A stretch of 44,274 bases of DNA. Source: Pleurocapsa sp. MO_226.B13 (GTDB lineage Bacteria > Cyanobacteriota > Cyanobacteriia > Cyanobacteriales > Xenococcaceae). Below, in pieces: positions 1 to 9,236 of the stretch. How positions within the stretch are numbered: position 1 is the stretch's first letter; the number at the start of each line of letters is the position of its first letter. The stretch spans positions 1-44,274 of the forward strand of contig JASJEI010000038.1 in the NCBI GenBank assembly GCA_030064795.1, read 5' to 3'. The notes under the pieces were generated by a model that ran no database searches, was not told the DNA's origin, and saw nothing but the letters and a program-made list of their open reading frames with translations. A program made the position numbers and the translations under genes.

Positions 1-165
1 GATCGCAATTATAGATTCAATCCAAATCTATATTTGGTGTTTGAAAATAAGTAGGACGCTACATATAGTAGTTGACTTTCACTCTTTTTTCTTAACTTGT
101 CACCAATGTGCTAGACTATTTTCGCCGATCAGAAAAACTGACGTGAACTAAAATAGCAATATAAA

Positions 166-232
166 GTAGGGTGGGCATTGCTCTCACTTTTAACTCAACA
201 GAATACTGGAAAACTAATGTTGCCCACCTTAC
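166..232. repeat. Short palindromic intergenic repeat
   Basis: The outer arms GTAGGGTGGGCA (from 166) and TGCCCACCTTAC (to 232) are near-perfect inverted complements about 45 bases apart. Together they form a long hairpin of the kind dispersed widely through cyanobacterial intergenic DNA. The rest of 1-326 shows no gene that I can support. Confidence 0.6.
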
Positions 233-326
233 AGGGTATAAATTTTCTCAGAAATCACCTTAAAGAGAAACAATACATCAATTGCGATCGCCGATCTAGT
301 AATGCGATCGCTTCTTTAAGAGCTTC

Positions 327-479
327 CTAGAACTTACACTGACTCTTCAAATAAATATCATCTAACCGTCCTCCTGCTTCACCCAAAGTCTGACGCATTA
401 AATCTGCTGTCACTACTTCTGTCTTGGCGATCTCACAGATTAAACTTACCTTGACTCTTTAAGTAAATATTGTCTAACT
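327..479 (-). pseudogene. Remnant of a second APC-type permease gene
   Basis: The minus strand of 327-447 encodes a peptide with AKTEVVTADLMRQTLGEAG. This aligns with ANSEVVAADLMRRFLDEAG of the intact permease at 509-1822 (DNA at about 990-1075), so it is a diverged fragment of a paralogous transporter. Imperfect 36-base direct repeats (331-366 and 444-479, both reading roughly ACTTAC..TGACTCTT) flank it, suggesting partial duplication and deletion. No start or transmembrane segments remain, so it is not functional. Confidence 0.65.
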
Positions 480-508
480 TAGATTGGATTGGGAATGAGG
501 GCGATCGC

Positions 509-1822
509 CTAATGCTTTACCATCAGCAATAAAGGAACTCCTGATAGCAAGACTCCTACTCCTACCAATGCTCCGATGCCAGTGTAAGTTAAACTCGCTT
601 GCAACATATAAACGCAGCTAGCGCAGAAAAGTAAAGGCGTAAGCGGATACAATGGAACGCGGAACGCTCGCGACACTTCTGGTTCTACGGTGCGGAGTAC
701 GAACAGAGACAGAGTGGTTAACAATAAAAAGAACCAAAAAACTGGTGCAGTGTATTCGACCATCGTGGCAAAACCGCTGCGCGTCAGAGTACCCAACAGG
801 ATTAGGAATAGAGCGATCGTCCCCTGTACCAATAAAGAATTGAGCGGTATCTGAGTGCTTTCGTCCCAGCGTCCCAACCAGCCAAACAGCTTCCAATCCT
901 TTCCCAGAGCATAATTGGTACGCGCACCAGTAAAGATCGTCCCCTGCATCGCACCCAGTGCCGAAACAGCAATTAGTAAACTAATAAATCGCGCTCCTGC
1001 CTCATCCAGAAACCGACGCATCAAATCTGCTGCTACTACTTCCGAATTGGCGATCGCATTTAACCCCAAACCTTTGAGATAAGCATAATTAACCAGTAAA
1101 AAGACTAAAGCGATCGCGCCGATACTGCCTACCAAGACTCTAACCATATTCCGCTCTACATCCTGAATTTCTGCGGAAAGATACGTAGCCTCGCTCCAAC
1201 CACCGTAAGTAAGCAATACGAAAATCATTGCTGAACCGTAAGAACCTTCGGTATTAGAGATAGAAGATACTATAGGCTCGGAAGCTGAAGTTAAAGCCAA
1301 TCCTACACAGAAAATGAATAGCAAACCCAACAGTTTGGCTGCTGTCAACCAATTTTGAAGCCATTTACTCGGCTGGATACCGAGAGCATTAATCCCAGTC
1401 AAGATAATAACTGCCAAGGCTGCATAAATCGAGTCAGCGCACTCGCCAAATGAAACTATCTGCGCCACGTAATCACCAAATACAAAAGCTAATAGCGCGA
1501 TCGAACCCGTTTGCATTACGCTTAAACGCGCCCAAGCAAATAGTAAAGCTATCTCTTTGCCAAAAGAGCGTGTCAGATAGTAATATTCACCGCCTGGATG
1601 TGGATAGCTAGTTGCTAGCTCCCCGTAGCATAAAGCTCCCATCAAAGAAATTAAGCCACCCAGGAGCCAAATTAGCAGAAAACTTATCTCGTTATTAACA
1701 TTGGCAGCAACTAGAGCAGGAGTTTTGAAAATACCTACTCCGATCGCAATACCGATAATAACTGCCACTGCATCGACTACATTAAGGGTGGTTTGGGGTT
1801 GGGGATTTGGATTATCTGCCAA
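509..1822 (-). CDS. APC-superfamily amino acid permease
   Basis: This 437-residue integral membrane protein has about 12 hydrophobic segments, the usual size and topology of the APC (amino acid-polyamine-organocation) superfamily. The N-terminus carries the first-helix signature GIAIGVGIFKTP at about residues 23-34, where the unwound Gly-rich TM1 binds the amine and carboxylate of the substrate. A further family pattern is YGGWSEATYLSAEIQD near residues 205-220. It probably imports or exchanges amino acids across the plasma membrane; the substrate cannot be read from sequence. A decayed fragment of a paralogue lies just downstream. No operon partner is visible: the gene upstream is a remnant on the same strand and chlD lies further off. 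Confidence 0.85.
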   Translation of the reverse strand: MADNPNPQPQTTLNVVDAVAVIIGIAIGVGIFKTPALVAANVNNEISFLLIWLLGGLISLMGALCYGELATSYPHPGGEYYYLTRSFGKEIALLFAWARLSVMQTGSIALLAFVFGDYVAQIVSFGECADSIYAALAVIILTGINALGIQPSKWLQNWLTAAKLLGLLFIFCVGLALTSASEPIVSSISNTEGSYGSAMIFVLLTYGGWSEATYLSAEIQDVERNMVRVLVGSIGAIALVFLLVNYAYLKGLGLNAIANSEVVAADLMRRFLDEAGARFISLLIAVSALGAMQGTIFTGARTNYALGKDWKLFGWLGRWDESTQIPLNSLLVQGTIALFLILLGTLTRSGFATMVEYTAPVFWFFLLLTTLSLFVLRTVEPEVSRAFRVPLYPLTPLLFCASCVYMLQASLTYTGIGALVGVGVLLSGVPLLLMVKH

Positions 1823-1906
1823 AATTTTTACTCAGTCAGATGCGGTATGTTCTATTTCTTCAATGTCGTTCAACACGTTGCGCTCGATGGTCTATCTAAT
1901 TCGGTC

Positions 1907-2190
1907 TTATTGTTGATAGCAATAAATAATAAATGAGGTTTTGCGGAAAACATTAAGGCTCGGATCGTTTGCTCCCAATTCTAGTAAAGCTTCTCTAACA
2001 TTATTTCTAGTGCTAAATCTTTGAGCTTCACGATATCTTCTAATATACACCGAGAGATCGCCAGAGTAATAAACTGTACTAGAGGAATCTAAAGTAAAGG
2101 GGACGCTGCCATCACCGACAAAATAAACTCTTTCTCATAAGCGATCGGGAATTTCTGTTTCGATAGTTAAAGCACTATCGAGCGCATTCT
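1907..2190 (-). pseudogene. Remnant of an unrecognised protein-coding gene
   Basis: The minus strand holds about 93 codons interrupted by one in-frame TGA near 2130. The translation looks protein-like, with GDGSVPFTLDSSSTVYYSG and RFSTRNNVREALLELGAND, and ends at a TAA at 1907-1909. There is no start codon with a ribosome binding site. I do not recognise the family. The remaining bases up to chlD (2191-2424) show only a weak inverted repeat. Confidence 0.35.
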
Positions 2191-2424
2191 CGACTTAATT
2201 CAGTCAGAAAAAGCCCTGTTATTCTTAGGCTAGATCTTTCTGACTTTCAGTTACTTACTCAGCTAAAAAAAAGACTGTAATATCTATTCTTTTTTCTTCC
2301 TTTAAGATAGATAAATAAATTGAATAACTTGTGAGGAAATAGCCAGTGACTATTTGGCGGTTAAATTTCAGCCACTGCTTAGAGAGGAGTCGCAATAATC
2401 CCCTCATTTTCCAGACATAGCAGA

Positions 2425-4425
2425 TTAAAGAACGCTTTTTGCCATGTTGGCGATCGCCCGCTCCGTCGTCTTCGGTAGATAGTAATATTTTCCCGCAGCT
2501 ACTTGAGCGAGTTCTTGGGCTAAACCAGAGGAAATAAATTTATTTTCGCTATCAATCACCAGAAGTTGCATCCCCAATGTCCGAATTGCGATCGCAATTT
2601 CTAGTAGTTCTTTTTTAATCTTGGGTTTCTCCATTTCAACTTGGGGTTGTCCTAGGGAGCGAGATAGGGGGATGTTGGCTTTGCCATCCGTAATCAGAGC
2701 AATTACCACTTGCCCAATATCCTTTGATTGTCGGGCGTTTTGTCCCATCCGCACCGCTTGAGCTAACCCATGAGCTAGGGGCGAACCGCCACCGCAGGGA
2801 AGACTCTCTAGACGGCGACGGGCAGCAGTAATCGAACGGGTAGGGGGTAGCAGCACGTCAGCCCGTTCACCGCGAAAAACAATCAGGGCAATCTGGTCGC
2901 GGTGTCGATAGGCTTCTCCTAGTAGTTGAAGCACTGCACCTTTTGCCGACTGCATCCGATGTAGTGCCATCGAACCAGAGGCATCCACCACGAAAATGAC
3001 CAAAGCACCAGCTTTGCGTGCTAGCCGTTTAACCCGAAGATCTTCTTCTTCAATAATCACCCGTCGCTCTGGCTGGCGGAGACGACGTGCCTTTTGATAG
3101 GGAGCTGCTGCGCGCAGGGTCGCGTCTACAGCAACCCGCCTGACGATTCCTTTGGGGAACATGGGTTTGACATAGCGTCCCCGATCTTGAGAGAAGATTA
3201 CTCCTCGTCCTCCTGCTTTCCCTTGGCGACGGTGCGCCATCTGAGCAAAAGAGAGAACAGCTGGATCTAGGATGACCCCTTCTGGGGCGAAGACAAACTC
3301 CTCTGGAAGAGCGGCAGATTCGGGTTCGAGTTGCTCTGGAGCTTCCGAAGTTTCAGCACGATCGGGTGGCGGTTCTTCGGGGAGAGGTTCTGGACTGGGG
3401 GTTGGTGGCGGTTCTGGGGGAACTTCCAGCACGATCGCCCGTGGCACGATCGCCAGTTCAACCCCACAGCGCAAGTCCTCGGCATTCACTGCTAACCTTC
3501 CATTCAAGGCAGCATGGGCTTTGGCAATCCGCGTGGCAAATAATTCACCTCGATGTCCTTCCACCTGTCCCCGAATGGCTTCCTCAACCAAATATTCAAT
3601 TTGCTCGGTGGCGATGGTTACCTGCTTTAGCCAGGATCTTGCCAGCACGATCTGGGTTTTGAGGTCGTCAAGCTCTTCGGCATACTGACTTAGAAACTCT
3701 CTGGGAGACTCTTTATAGCGAACCACTCGGTCAACCGCTTCGACCCTAGCAGCAACTTCTAACACTTCATCAGCAAATAGAACGCTGGCAAATCGATCGA
3801 TCAGATGCGCCCGCAAATCTCCTTCTGCTGGGTTGTAGGTGGCAATAAATAACGGCTTGCAAGGATGCTGAAAACTAATACCTTCTCGCTCGATCTGATT
3901 GTATCCTTCGGCTAGGATCGTCAGCAGCAGGTTTGTGATGTGTTCGTCCAACAAATTTATTTCATCTACGTAGAGTACTCCCCGATGGGCTTCTGCCAGC
4001 AGACCAGGTTGAAAAACGGGTTCTCCCCGCTGAATAGACTGACTGACATCCACCGAACCGAGCAACCTGTCTTCTGTTACGCCTAACGGCACTTGAATGA
4101 AGGGAGTGGGAATAAGTTGCCTGGGAAGGGAAGCAAAAGAAGAGGGGAACTTAGAGCGCGTCGCATCGTCCCATTCCTCTGGATAGTCGGGGTCGCAGTT
4201 ACAGCAAGACCCTGAGATTACCTCAATGGGAGGCAAAAGAGCATGGAGGGCGCGTGCCATAACCGATTTGGCTGTTCCTCGACCCCCAGCAATAATTACG
4301 CCTCCTAATCCTGGATCGACGGCAAGTAGCAACAGTGCCAACTTAATCCCATTCTGCCCCACAATTGCCGTTAATGGGAAGCTGGAAATAATAGAAACAC
4401 GATTTAACTCGGATGTGACTGTCAT
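2425..4425 (-). CDS. chlD: Magnesium chelatase subunit D
   Basis: ChlD is the AAA+/integrin-I-domain subunit of Mg-protoporphyrin IX chelatase, which with ChlI and ChlH inserts Mg2+ in the first committed step of chlorophyll synthesis. The 666 residues show the family order. An N-terminal AAA+ module has a P-loop-like GGRGTAKS (47-54) and Walker B-like [10 protein letters not shown] (151-160). A Pro/Glu-rich linker follows (about 335-375), then a C-terminal von Willebrand/integrin domain with the MIDAS motif DASGSM (481-486). The length is typical of cyanobacterial ChlD. It starts at an ATG at 4425 and has no operon partner here. The P-loop is GGRGTAKS rather than GxxxxGKS; ChlD is commonly degenerate there. 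Confidence 0.95.
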   Translation of the reverse strand: MTVTSELNRVSIISSFPLTAIVGQNGIKLALLLLAVDPGLGGVIIAGGRGTAKSVMARALHALLPPIEVISGSCCNCDPDYPEEWDDATRSKFPSSFASLPRQLIPTPFIQVPLGVTEDRLLGSVDVSQSIQRGEPVFQPGLLAEAHRGVLYVDEINLLDEHITNLLLTILAEGYNQIEREGISFQHPCKPLFIATYNPAEGDLRAHLIDRFASVLFADEVLEVAARVEAVDRVVRYKESPREFLSQYAEELDDLKTQIVLARSWLKQVTIATEQIEYLVEEAIRGQVEGHRGELFATRIAKAHAALNGRLAVNAEDLRCGVELAIVPRAIVLEVPPEPPPTPSPEPLPEEPPPDRAETSEAPEQLEPESAALPEEFVFAPEGVILDPAVLSFAQMAHRRQGKAGGRGVIFSQDRGRYVKPMFPKGIVRRVAVDATLRAAAPYQKARRLRQPERRVIIEEEDLRVKRLARKAGALVIFVVDASGSMALHRMQSAKGAVLQLLGEAYRHRDQIALIVFRGERADVLLPPTRSITAARRRLESLPCGGGSPLAHGLAQAVRMGQNARQSKDIGQVVIALITDGKANIPLSRSLGQPQVEMEKPKIKKELLEIAIAIRTLGMQLLVIDSENKFISSGLAQELAQVAAGKYYYLPKTTERAIANMAKSVL

Positions 4426-4671
4426 AGGCAGGATTGAACCCTAAGAGCTTAAGGACTAAAAGAAATCGGCAGTGGCTGATTCGTCAAATGTTTCCCCTTG
4501 CAGAAGAGATAAAGAAGGGTTCTTTAATAAAATCAGTTATAACTATCAGGTACATCTCTCCTGCTGTACTCCTTTCTATTGTTACTGTTTTAACCTTTCC
4601 TTTAATTTCTCTAGATAGATGAAATTTGTAGATTATTTTGCCAATTCTGATTTTATTGTATTATTAACAAT

Positions 4672-5080
4672 AAAAAGCAATGCAATCTTGTATCTATTGA
4701 AAGAAGGCTGTCAATGGCACTCGCCATCTCACGATCTTCCTCGCTGGTCAACGGTAAGAACATATTTTGACCGTTGGAAGCGAAAAAAAGTCTGGAACAA
4801 ACCGAACCAGATTTTACTAGAAAGATTGAGAATTGAAGAAGGAAGAAACAGTAAGCCGAATGCAGCATCTATAGATAGTCAGTCGATTAAAACGACAGAA
4901 AACAGGGGGAGATATACGGATTTGACGGAGGCAAGCAAGTCAAAGGTGTGTAATGCACCGCGCCCGCAAGCTCTTGAATTCAATTCAAGAGAACCTGGCG
5001 GTAGAAAACGTCACATTTTAGTAGATATATTCATTATCTCACTAATGGTCAGTTCAGGCTTCGCAGGGGCTGTTTTGTGA
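4672..5080 (+). pseudogene. IS5-family transposase fragment
   Basis: The translation ILYLLKEGCQWHSPSHDLPRW is the N-terminal signature of IS5/IS1031-group DDE transposases, and SIDSQSIKTTE continues it with the first catalytic Asp region. After the residues RGR the frame shifts: the next expected block YGFDGGKQVKG is present in another frame at 4915-4947. A 53-base insertion then precedes GRKRHILVD at 5000-5026. The gene ends after about 20 further codons, before the second catalytic Asp and the Glu. It is therefore a truncated, frameshifted and interrupted IS remnant. The bases at 4619-4671 look unrelated to a transposase. Confidence 0.8.
4948..5000. repeat. 53-bp palindrome-bearing insertion inside the IS5 remnant
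   Basis: This segment separates two parts of the transposase that are adjacent in the family (VKG and RKRH) and is bracketed by the triplet GGT (4945-4947 and 5000-5002). It contains a perfect 10-bp inverted repeat with a single-base centre at 4971-4991 (CTCTTGAATT, then C, then AATTCAAGAG). It looks like a very small non-autonomous element or a folded-DNA insertion. Confidence 0.6.
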
Positions 5081-5176
5081 GTCTACGACTGCTAAGGTTT
5101 CCCCTACAGTTCAAGCCAGACGTGGCTGAGTAACTGTAATCATGGCAAAACGCGATCGCTCTTTCCTTCAAGATTC

Positions 5177-5797
5177 ATGACTAATAATTTTACTCGACAA
5201 AAAGAAAATTTTTTTAATCTTTGGGCTCCTTTCTATGATTGCTTGTTCACCACCGTCTTCTACCAGGCGATTCATCAACGACTGTTGGAGTATGTGGAGT
5301 TAAAGGAAAATGCTGCTGTACTCGATCTAGGATGCGGTACGGGGCGGTTAATGAATCGTCTGGCTGCCGAGTTTCCCACCCTCAAGGCAATTGGATTAGA
5401 TCTTTCTCCTCAGATGCTGCGTGAAGCAAGAGCGCGGAATCGGTACCATAAAAGATTAATTTTTGTTAGCGGTAGGGCAGAATCTCTCTCTTTTGCCGAC
5501 GAACAGTTTGATGCTGTTTTTTGTACTATGAGCTTTCTTCATTATCCCCATCCAGAGCAAGTCTTTCATCAAGTCAGTCGGGTTCTGGCTAATGGAGGAC
5601 GTTTTTACTTAGTTGATGCTTATCGAGGAGAAAATAATTTTTCCAGTTTTGTCCCCTGGATTGGTGAAATGAGATTGTACAATCGGCAGCAAAGAGAACA
5701 ATTAGCAAGGACAGCTGGTTTATCGGCGATCGCTCATCATTATTTATTACCTGGCATTTTGCTAACCATTTTTGCAACTCTCCCAGAGCGATCGTAA
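5177..5797 (+). CDS. Class I SAM-dependent methyltransferase
   Basis: This is a compact 206-residue Rossmann-fold methyltransferase of the Methyltransf_11/UbiE-like type. Motif I VLDLGCGTGR lies at residues 48-57, the acidic end of strand 2 is GLDLSP at about 74-79, and the post-motif FDAVFCTMSFLHY is near 112-124. The C-terminus is shorter than in UbiE/MenG and lacks their quinone-binding signatures, so the substrate is unknown. The ATG at 5177 follows the bases TTCAAGATTC, a weak ribosome binding site. The nearest gene downstream is a histidine kinase on the same strand 195 bases away, so co-transcription is possible but unproven. Confidence 0.8.
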   Translation: MTNNFTRQKENFFNLWAPFYDCLFTTVFYQAIHQRLLEYVELKENAAVLDLGCGTGRLMNRLAAEFPTLKAIGLDLSPQMLREARARNRYHKRLIFVSGRAESLSFADEQFDAVFCTMSFLHYPHPEQVFHQVSRVLANGGRFYLVDAYRGENNFSSFVPWIGEMRLYNRQQREQLARTAGLSAIAHHYLLPGILLTIFATLPERS

Positions 5798-5991
5798 TGG
5801 TTTTAGATGGGTTGAGGAGAAGTTAACTTTTGCTAAAATGTCTTAACCACTAAAAATTAGGGCGATCGAATATTCTACTAGCGAATACTGCGGTATCATT
5901 ATCTCCAAAGAGCCAAGTAACAGATACCCTGGAATAAGTTAGGGTAATCTCAGCAATCAATAATAACTCTAATTAACAGTAATAATTATCA

Positions 5992-8091
5992 ATGCGTTGG
6001 CAACCACCAGTTATAGCGATGTTAATCGGATGTCTAACCACAGCTACTTTTAATTCTTTGGGATGGTTGCCAATTTCCGAACGCAAGCTCTATGACTATT
6101 ATCTAAGATCGCGTCTTGAAGAACCCCAAGATCGAAAAATTATTATTGTGGGACTGAATGAAAAGGATATAGAAAAACTCGGTTTTCCAATTGACGACAG
6201 TACCCTAGCAACTTTATTAACTAAAATCAAAGCACAAAATCCTCGTGCTATTGGTTTGGATTTGCATCGCAATGTTAATATTGGCGAATCAGGTCATCAA
6301 GAGTTGGATGAGATCTTTAAATCTACACCCCAGTTAATTGGAGTAGAAAAGACTGATGGCGGTAATCCCAATCATCTCTCAATATCTCCTCCAGCAGAAT
6401 TAGAAAAACTAGGTCAAACTGGGGCTAGTGAAATTATCGAAGATGGAGAAAATGGTTTAGTTCGCCGTGGATATTTATACGTTCAAAAATCGGATCGGGA
6501 GGAAATGTTGCCTAGTCTGGGGCTAGCTGTCGCTCTAAAATATTTGGAAACAGAAAATATTTTTCCTACTGCTGGTAAAAAGTCATGGCTCAAACTTGGC
6601 AATGCAGTTTTTCCCATGTTGAAAGCAAATCGGCTGTTTTATTCGCCTCTAGCTATAGATAACTATCAAACTATAATTAACTACCGCAATGCTAAAAGTG
6701 AATTTTTGCAAGTTAGTTTTTCTGAAGTAATAGAAAACAAAATTAAAGACGGTTTTTTTGAAGATAAAATAGTTTTTATTGGGACGACCGCCGAAACAAT
6801 TGAGGATATTTACATAACTCCGTATAGCTATCACTTTCAAGATAATTATGCGTTTACTTATGGAGTAGAAATTCATGCGAGCTTAGCTAGTAGTGTTATA
6901 AGTGCAGCTTTTAACGATCGTATTGTTATTAAATTTTTACCGAGTTTTTGGCAATTTACTGGTCTTTTTTTTATATTAAAAATAACTTCTTTCGGCTCTT
7001 GGTATTTATATGTAAAAAATAATTTTTCACGAAATATAAAAATAGCAATACATATTATATTTTCTGGTTTCAGTTTGGTTGTAATCTTAATTTTTGGTTA
7101 TTTGTTTTTACTTTTTGGCTGGTGGGCTTCTACAGTAACTGCTTTAGTTATTGCTTTGAGCAGTGAAGTTTGTATCTATATTTTTATTAGACTCGATCGC
7201 CTTCAACAAGAAAATTTAATTTTAGAGCAAAAAGTTAAAGAAAGAACTTTGGCTTTAGAGGAAGCGCAAAAAAAAATTTTGTCTCAGGAAAAATTAGTTC
7301 TTTATCAGAAGCTAGCTCGCTATATCGCTCATGAAATTAAAAATAAGACTAATATAATTGGCTTGAATATCGAAAATAGTCAGTCAGAACTTGCAGAATT
7401 ACAATTAATTATCGAAGATAATTCTTTTCTCTTTGAAGAAATTGCTGAATCTCAAGTACAATTGTATTCAGGATATACTCCCTCATCGCCACGAGAAATA
7501 ATTTTAAATTTAAACGATAAACTCTCTCGAATTCAGTCTGTCAATCAAAAAGTATCAGTAATTATTAGTGAAATATATAATCAAGGTATAGGTAATAACG
7601 ATAAAGATAGTTCTACAATTACTGAGATCGATATTAATCAATTACTCAACAACCTACTAGCAGATACGATTCAAATCTGTGAATTTAAATACAACCGTTT
7701 AGAAATTATAATTGAGCGCGATTATAGTCAAAAACTTAAAAAAGTAAGCTGTAATCTATCTGAAATAGAAAGAGCTTTAGATAACATAATCTCGAATGCA
7801 GTTTACTATCTTTATTTGAAAAAAACTCAGACAGAAAATTATCAGCCAAAGCTATCAATATCTACTTTAAATAGAGCGGATCATATCGAAATAAAAATTA
7901 GCGATAATGGTACGGGAATACCAGCTGAAAATTTAGACAAAATTTTTCAAATATTTTGGACAACTAAGATTTCTCCTGAAGGTTTAGGTCTGGGTCTTCA
8001 TTTCGCCAAAGAATTGGTGGAAAAACAGGGAGGAAGCATAACGGTTGCTTCAACTGAAGGTGAGTATACAGAGTTTACAATCACTTTGTAA
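5992..8091 (+). CDS. CHASE2-domain sensor histidine kinase
   Basis: This 699-residue membrane sensor has one N-terminal membrane anchor (about 7-25). An extracytoplasmic CHASE2 domain follows (about 30-305), with the family motifs IIIVGLNEKDIEKLG, KIVFIGTT (259-266) and GVEIHA (291-296). Three closely spaced membrane segments lie at about 318-400 and a coiled coil at about 402-435. The kinase core has an H-box ARYIAHEIKNK with the presumed phosphorylated His at 447, an N-box SNAVYYL, and G-boxes DNGTGIP and GLGLGLHFAKEL. The H-box lacks the usual Pro after Asn (HEIKNK rather than HEIKNP). No response regulator is adjacent, so it is an orphan kinase. The ligand is unknown. The coding region is noticeably more AT-rich than its neighbours. 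Confidence 0.9.
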   Translation: MRWQPPVIAMLIGCLTTATFNSLGWLPISERKLYDYYLRSRLEEPQDRKIIIVGLNEKDIEKLGFPIDDSTLATLLTKIKAQNPRAIGLDLHRNVNIGESGHQELDEIFKSTPQLIGVEKTDGGNPNHLSISPPAELEKLGQTGASEIIEDGENGLVRRGYLYVQKSDREEMLPSLGLAVALKYLETENIFPTAGKKSWLKLGNAVFPMLKANRLFYSPLAIDNYQTIINYRNAKSEFLQVSFSEVIENKIKDGFFEDKIVFIGTTAETIEDIYITPYSYHFQDNYAFTYGVEIHASLASSVISAAFNDRIVIKFLPSFWQFTGLFFILKITSFGSWYLYVKNNFSRNIKIAIHIIFSGFSLVVILIFGYLFLLFGWWASTVTALVIALSSEVCIYIFIRLDRLQQENLILEQKVKERTLALEEAQKKILSQEKLVLYQKLARYIAHEIKNKTNIIGLNIENSQSELAELQLIIEDNSFLFEEIAESQVQLYSGYTPSSPREIILNLNDKLSRIQSVNQKVSVIISEIYNQGIGNNDKDSSTITEIDINQLLNNLLADTIQICEFKYNRLEIIIERDYSQKLKKVSCNLSEIERALDNIISNAVYYLYLKKTQTENYQPKLSISTLNRADHIEIKISDNGTGIPAENLDKIFQIFWTTKISPEGLGLGLHFAKELVEKQGGSITVASTEGEYTEFTITL

Positions 8092-8103
8092 AAAAACTGT
8101 CAT

Positions 8104-8221
8104 TTAATCATCGAGCGTTAAACAACGACCGTCTTGGTAAGAAAGCTGGCTGCGATCGCAGTCAGGTAAAACCAAAATATTCAGATTCGCCGGTTCAATC
8201 GATAGTCTGGCTGGAGCGCGT
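8104..8221 (-). pseudogene. C-terminal remnant of an unrecognised gene
   Basis: The minus strand reads in one frame for about 38 codons as APARLSIEPANLNILVLPDC and on to LTLDD, ending in a TAA at 8104-8106. The residue composition looks like a genuine protein C-terminus, but no start or upstream sequence remains. Family not recognised. Confidence 0.3.
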
Positions 8222-8376
8222 TTGTCTTAAATGAAGGAGAAACATACCAACTAGATTCTCGCTCAACCGCGATCGCTCTGTCCAAACTTGGCGTTATGTT
8301 AAGTACGGATGATTACTTTAAATTAAGACGATCCCCCAATCACCAAATCCTTCAATTCCCTAGGTCAAAATATTAA
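8218..8376 (+). pseudogene. Possible protein-coding remnant
   Basis: An open frame of 52 codons reads AFVLNEGETYQLDSRSTAIA followed by LSKLGVMLSTDDYFKLRRSP and stops at 8374-8376. It lacks a start codon and overlaps the tail of the remnant on the other strand. It may be a fragment of a lost gene or chance. The rest of the gap up to 8620 shows nothing I can support. Confidence 0.25.
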
Positions 8377-8619
8377 ACTGTTCAACCGAACTCAATCTTA
8401 TGTGTAGTGGCTCGGTCGGAATTGATATTGCACCTTTGAGTTAATCAACCCATAATTGGAAAATTTCTAACTTTGAAGCATATGTTTGCAATCACCAAAT
8501 TAAGAAAAATATCGTCCGCTCCTAAATCCGATGGTCACAAGCTACTTTTAAGGTGTTAGTATAATTCTATATCTAATGGCAAGCTTTTTTTCCATCATAA
8601 AGATGTATTAATTTATTCA

Positions 8620-8629
8620 TAATTCAAGC
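8620..8629. repeat. Left target-site duplication of ISAs1
   Basis: The decamer ATAATTCAAG directly abuts the left terminus of the ISAs1 element. It is repeated exactly at 10157-10166 on the right side, matching the 8-10 bp duplications known for the ISAs1 family. Confidence 0.85.
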
Positions 8630-8828
8630 AGGGTAAGAGCGTCTCAAACCCTATTGACAAAAGGATTGTAAAACAGTCATCATATAGTCATTATTCATAG
8701 CTGCGCGTTTCATTTTTTGTCGAGCGCGATCGCTTCAGACTCTTCTCTTGATTGAGGGCATTTAATGCCATGCGTCGGAGTAGAGCCAAGTTACGAGGGG
8801 CGTTGCCAGAACGGATGCGACAATGATC

Positions 8829-8904
8829 CTCATTATCTCTTGGTGCGCGTTCCCATGCGGAGGAAACCTCCGCGGGGTCGTTTATCCCCGAATGGGGGCA
8901 CCGC
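8829..8904. repeat. Small palindromic repeat inserted in the ISAs1 transposase
   Basis: The transposase reads HWTLDVTL, then about 25 foreign residues, then DHCRIRSGNAP, where family members continue directly (DVxFREDxxRIRxGNAP). The foreign DNA contains a hairpin GCGGAGGAAACCTCCGC (8858-8874). It also has CCGCGGGGTCGTTTATCCC and GAATGGGGGCACCGC, both found again at 35311-35363. The insertion is close to a multiple of three and keeps the frame open. Its exact edges are uncertain by a few bases. Confidence 0.75.
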
Positions 8905-9164
8905 AAAGTTACGTCGAGAGTCCAATGGACTTGGTTTTCAATTCCCCAATGAGTGCGAATTGCATTACCCAGGTTCTGAGCGTCTGCGGGTAGAGAAGAC
9001 AGATAAAAGTGGACTTCATGGGTAACTTTATTCCATAGATGGCGGGTTCTCTCGATCATCACAATGGTTTGAAGACCTGACCACTGTCCTTGTTTATAGA
9101 GACCACCAAACTCAGATAGAGGAACAGCCCAACAGCAACGTTTTTCTAGGCGATGATGTCCTGC

Positions 9165-9236
9165 TTGCTCCGTCCTTACGCGCTCGGAGACCTCAGCCCT
9201 AAAGGATTAGCTTCGCGTCACGCGGGCGGTGCGCTT
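9165..9236. repeat. Second small repeat inserted in the ISAs1 transposase
   Basis: Between SVEKAH (about 9240) and HHRLEKRCCW (about 9160) of the transposase lies unrelated DNA. On the minus strand it contains GCGAAGCTAATCCTTTAGGG. The core ATCCTTTAGGGC recurs at about 35256-35272, and TCCTTTAGGGCT at 34188-34200, so this is a dispersed repeat family. It carries an in-frame stop and inactivates the transposase. Confidence 0.7.

Noticed and set aside
3272..3688. Long open frame opposite chlD
   Set aside because: Mirror of the proline-rich linker region of chlD; low-complexity Gly/Ser product.
4434..4622. 62-codon frame between chlD and the IS5 remnant
   Set aside because: AT-rich, no ribosome binding site, no recognisable product.
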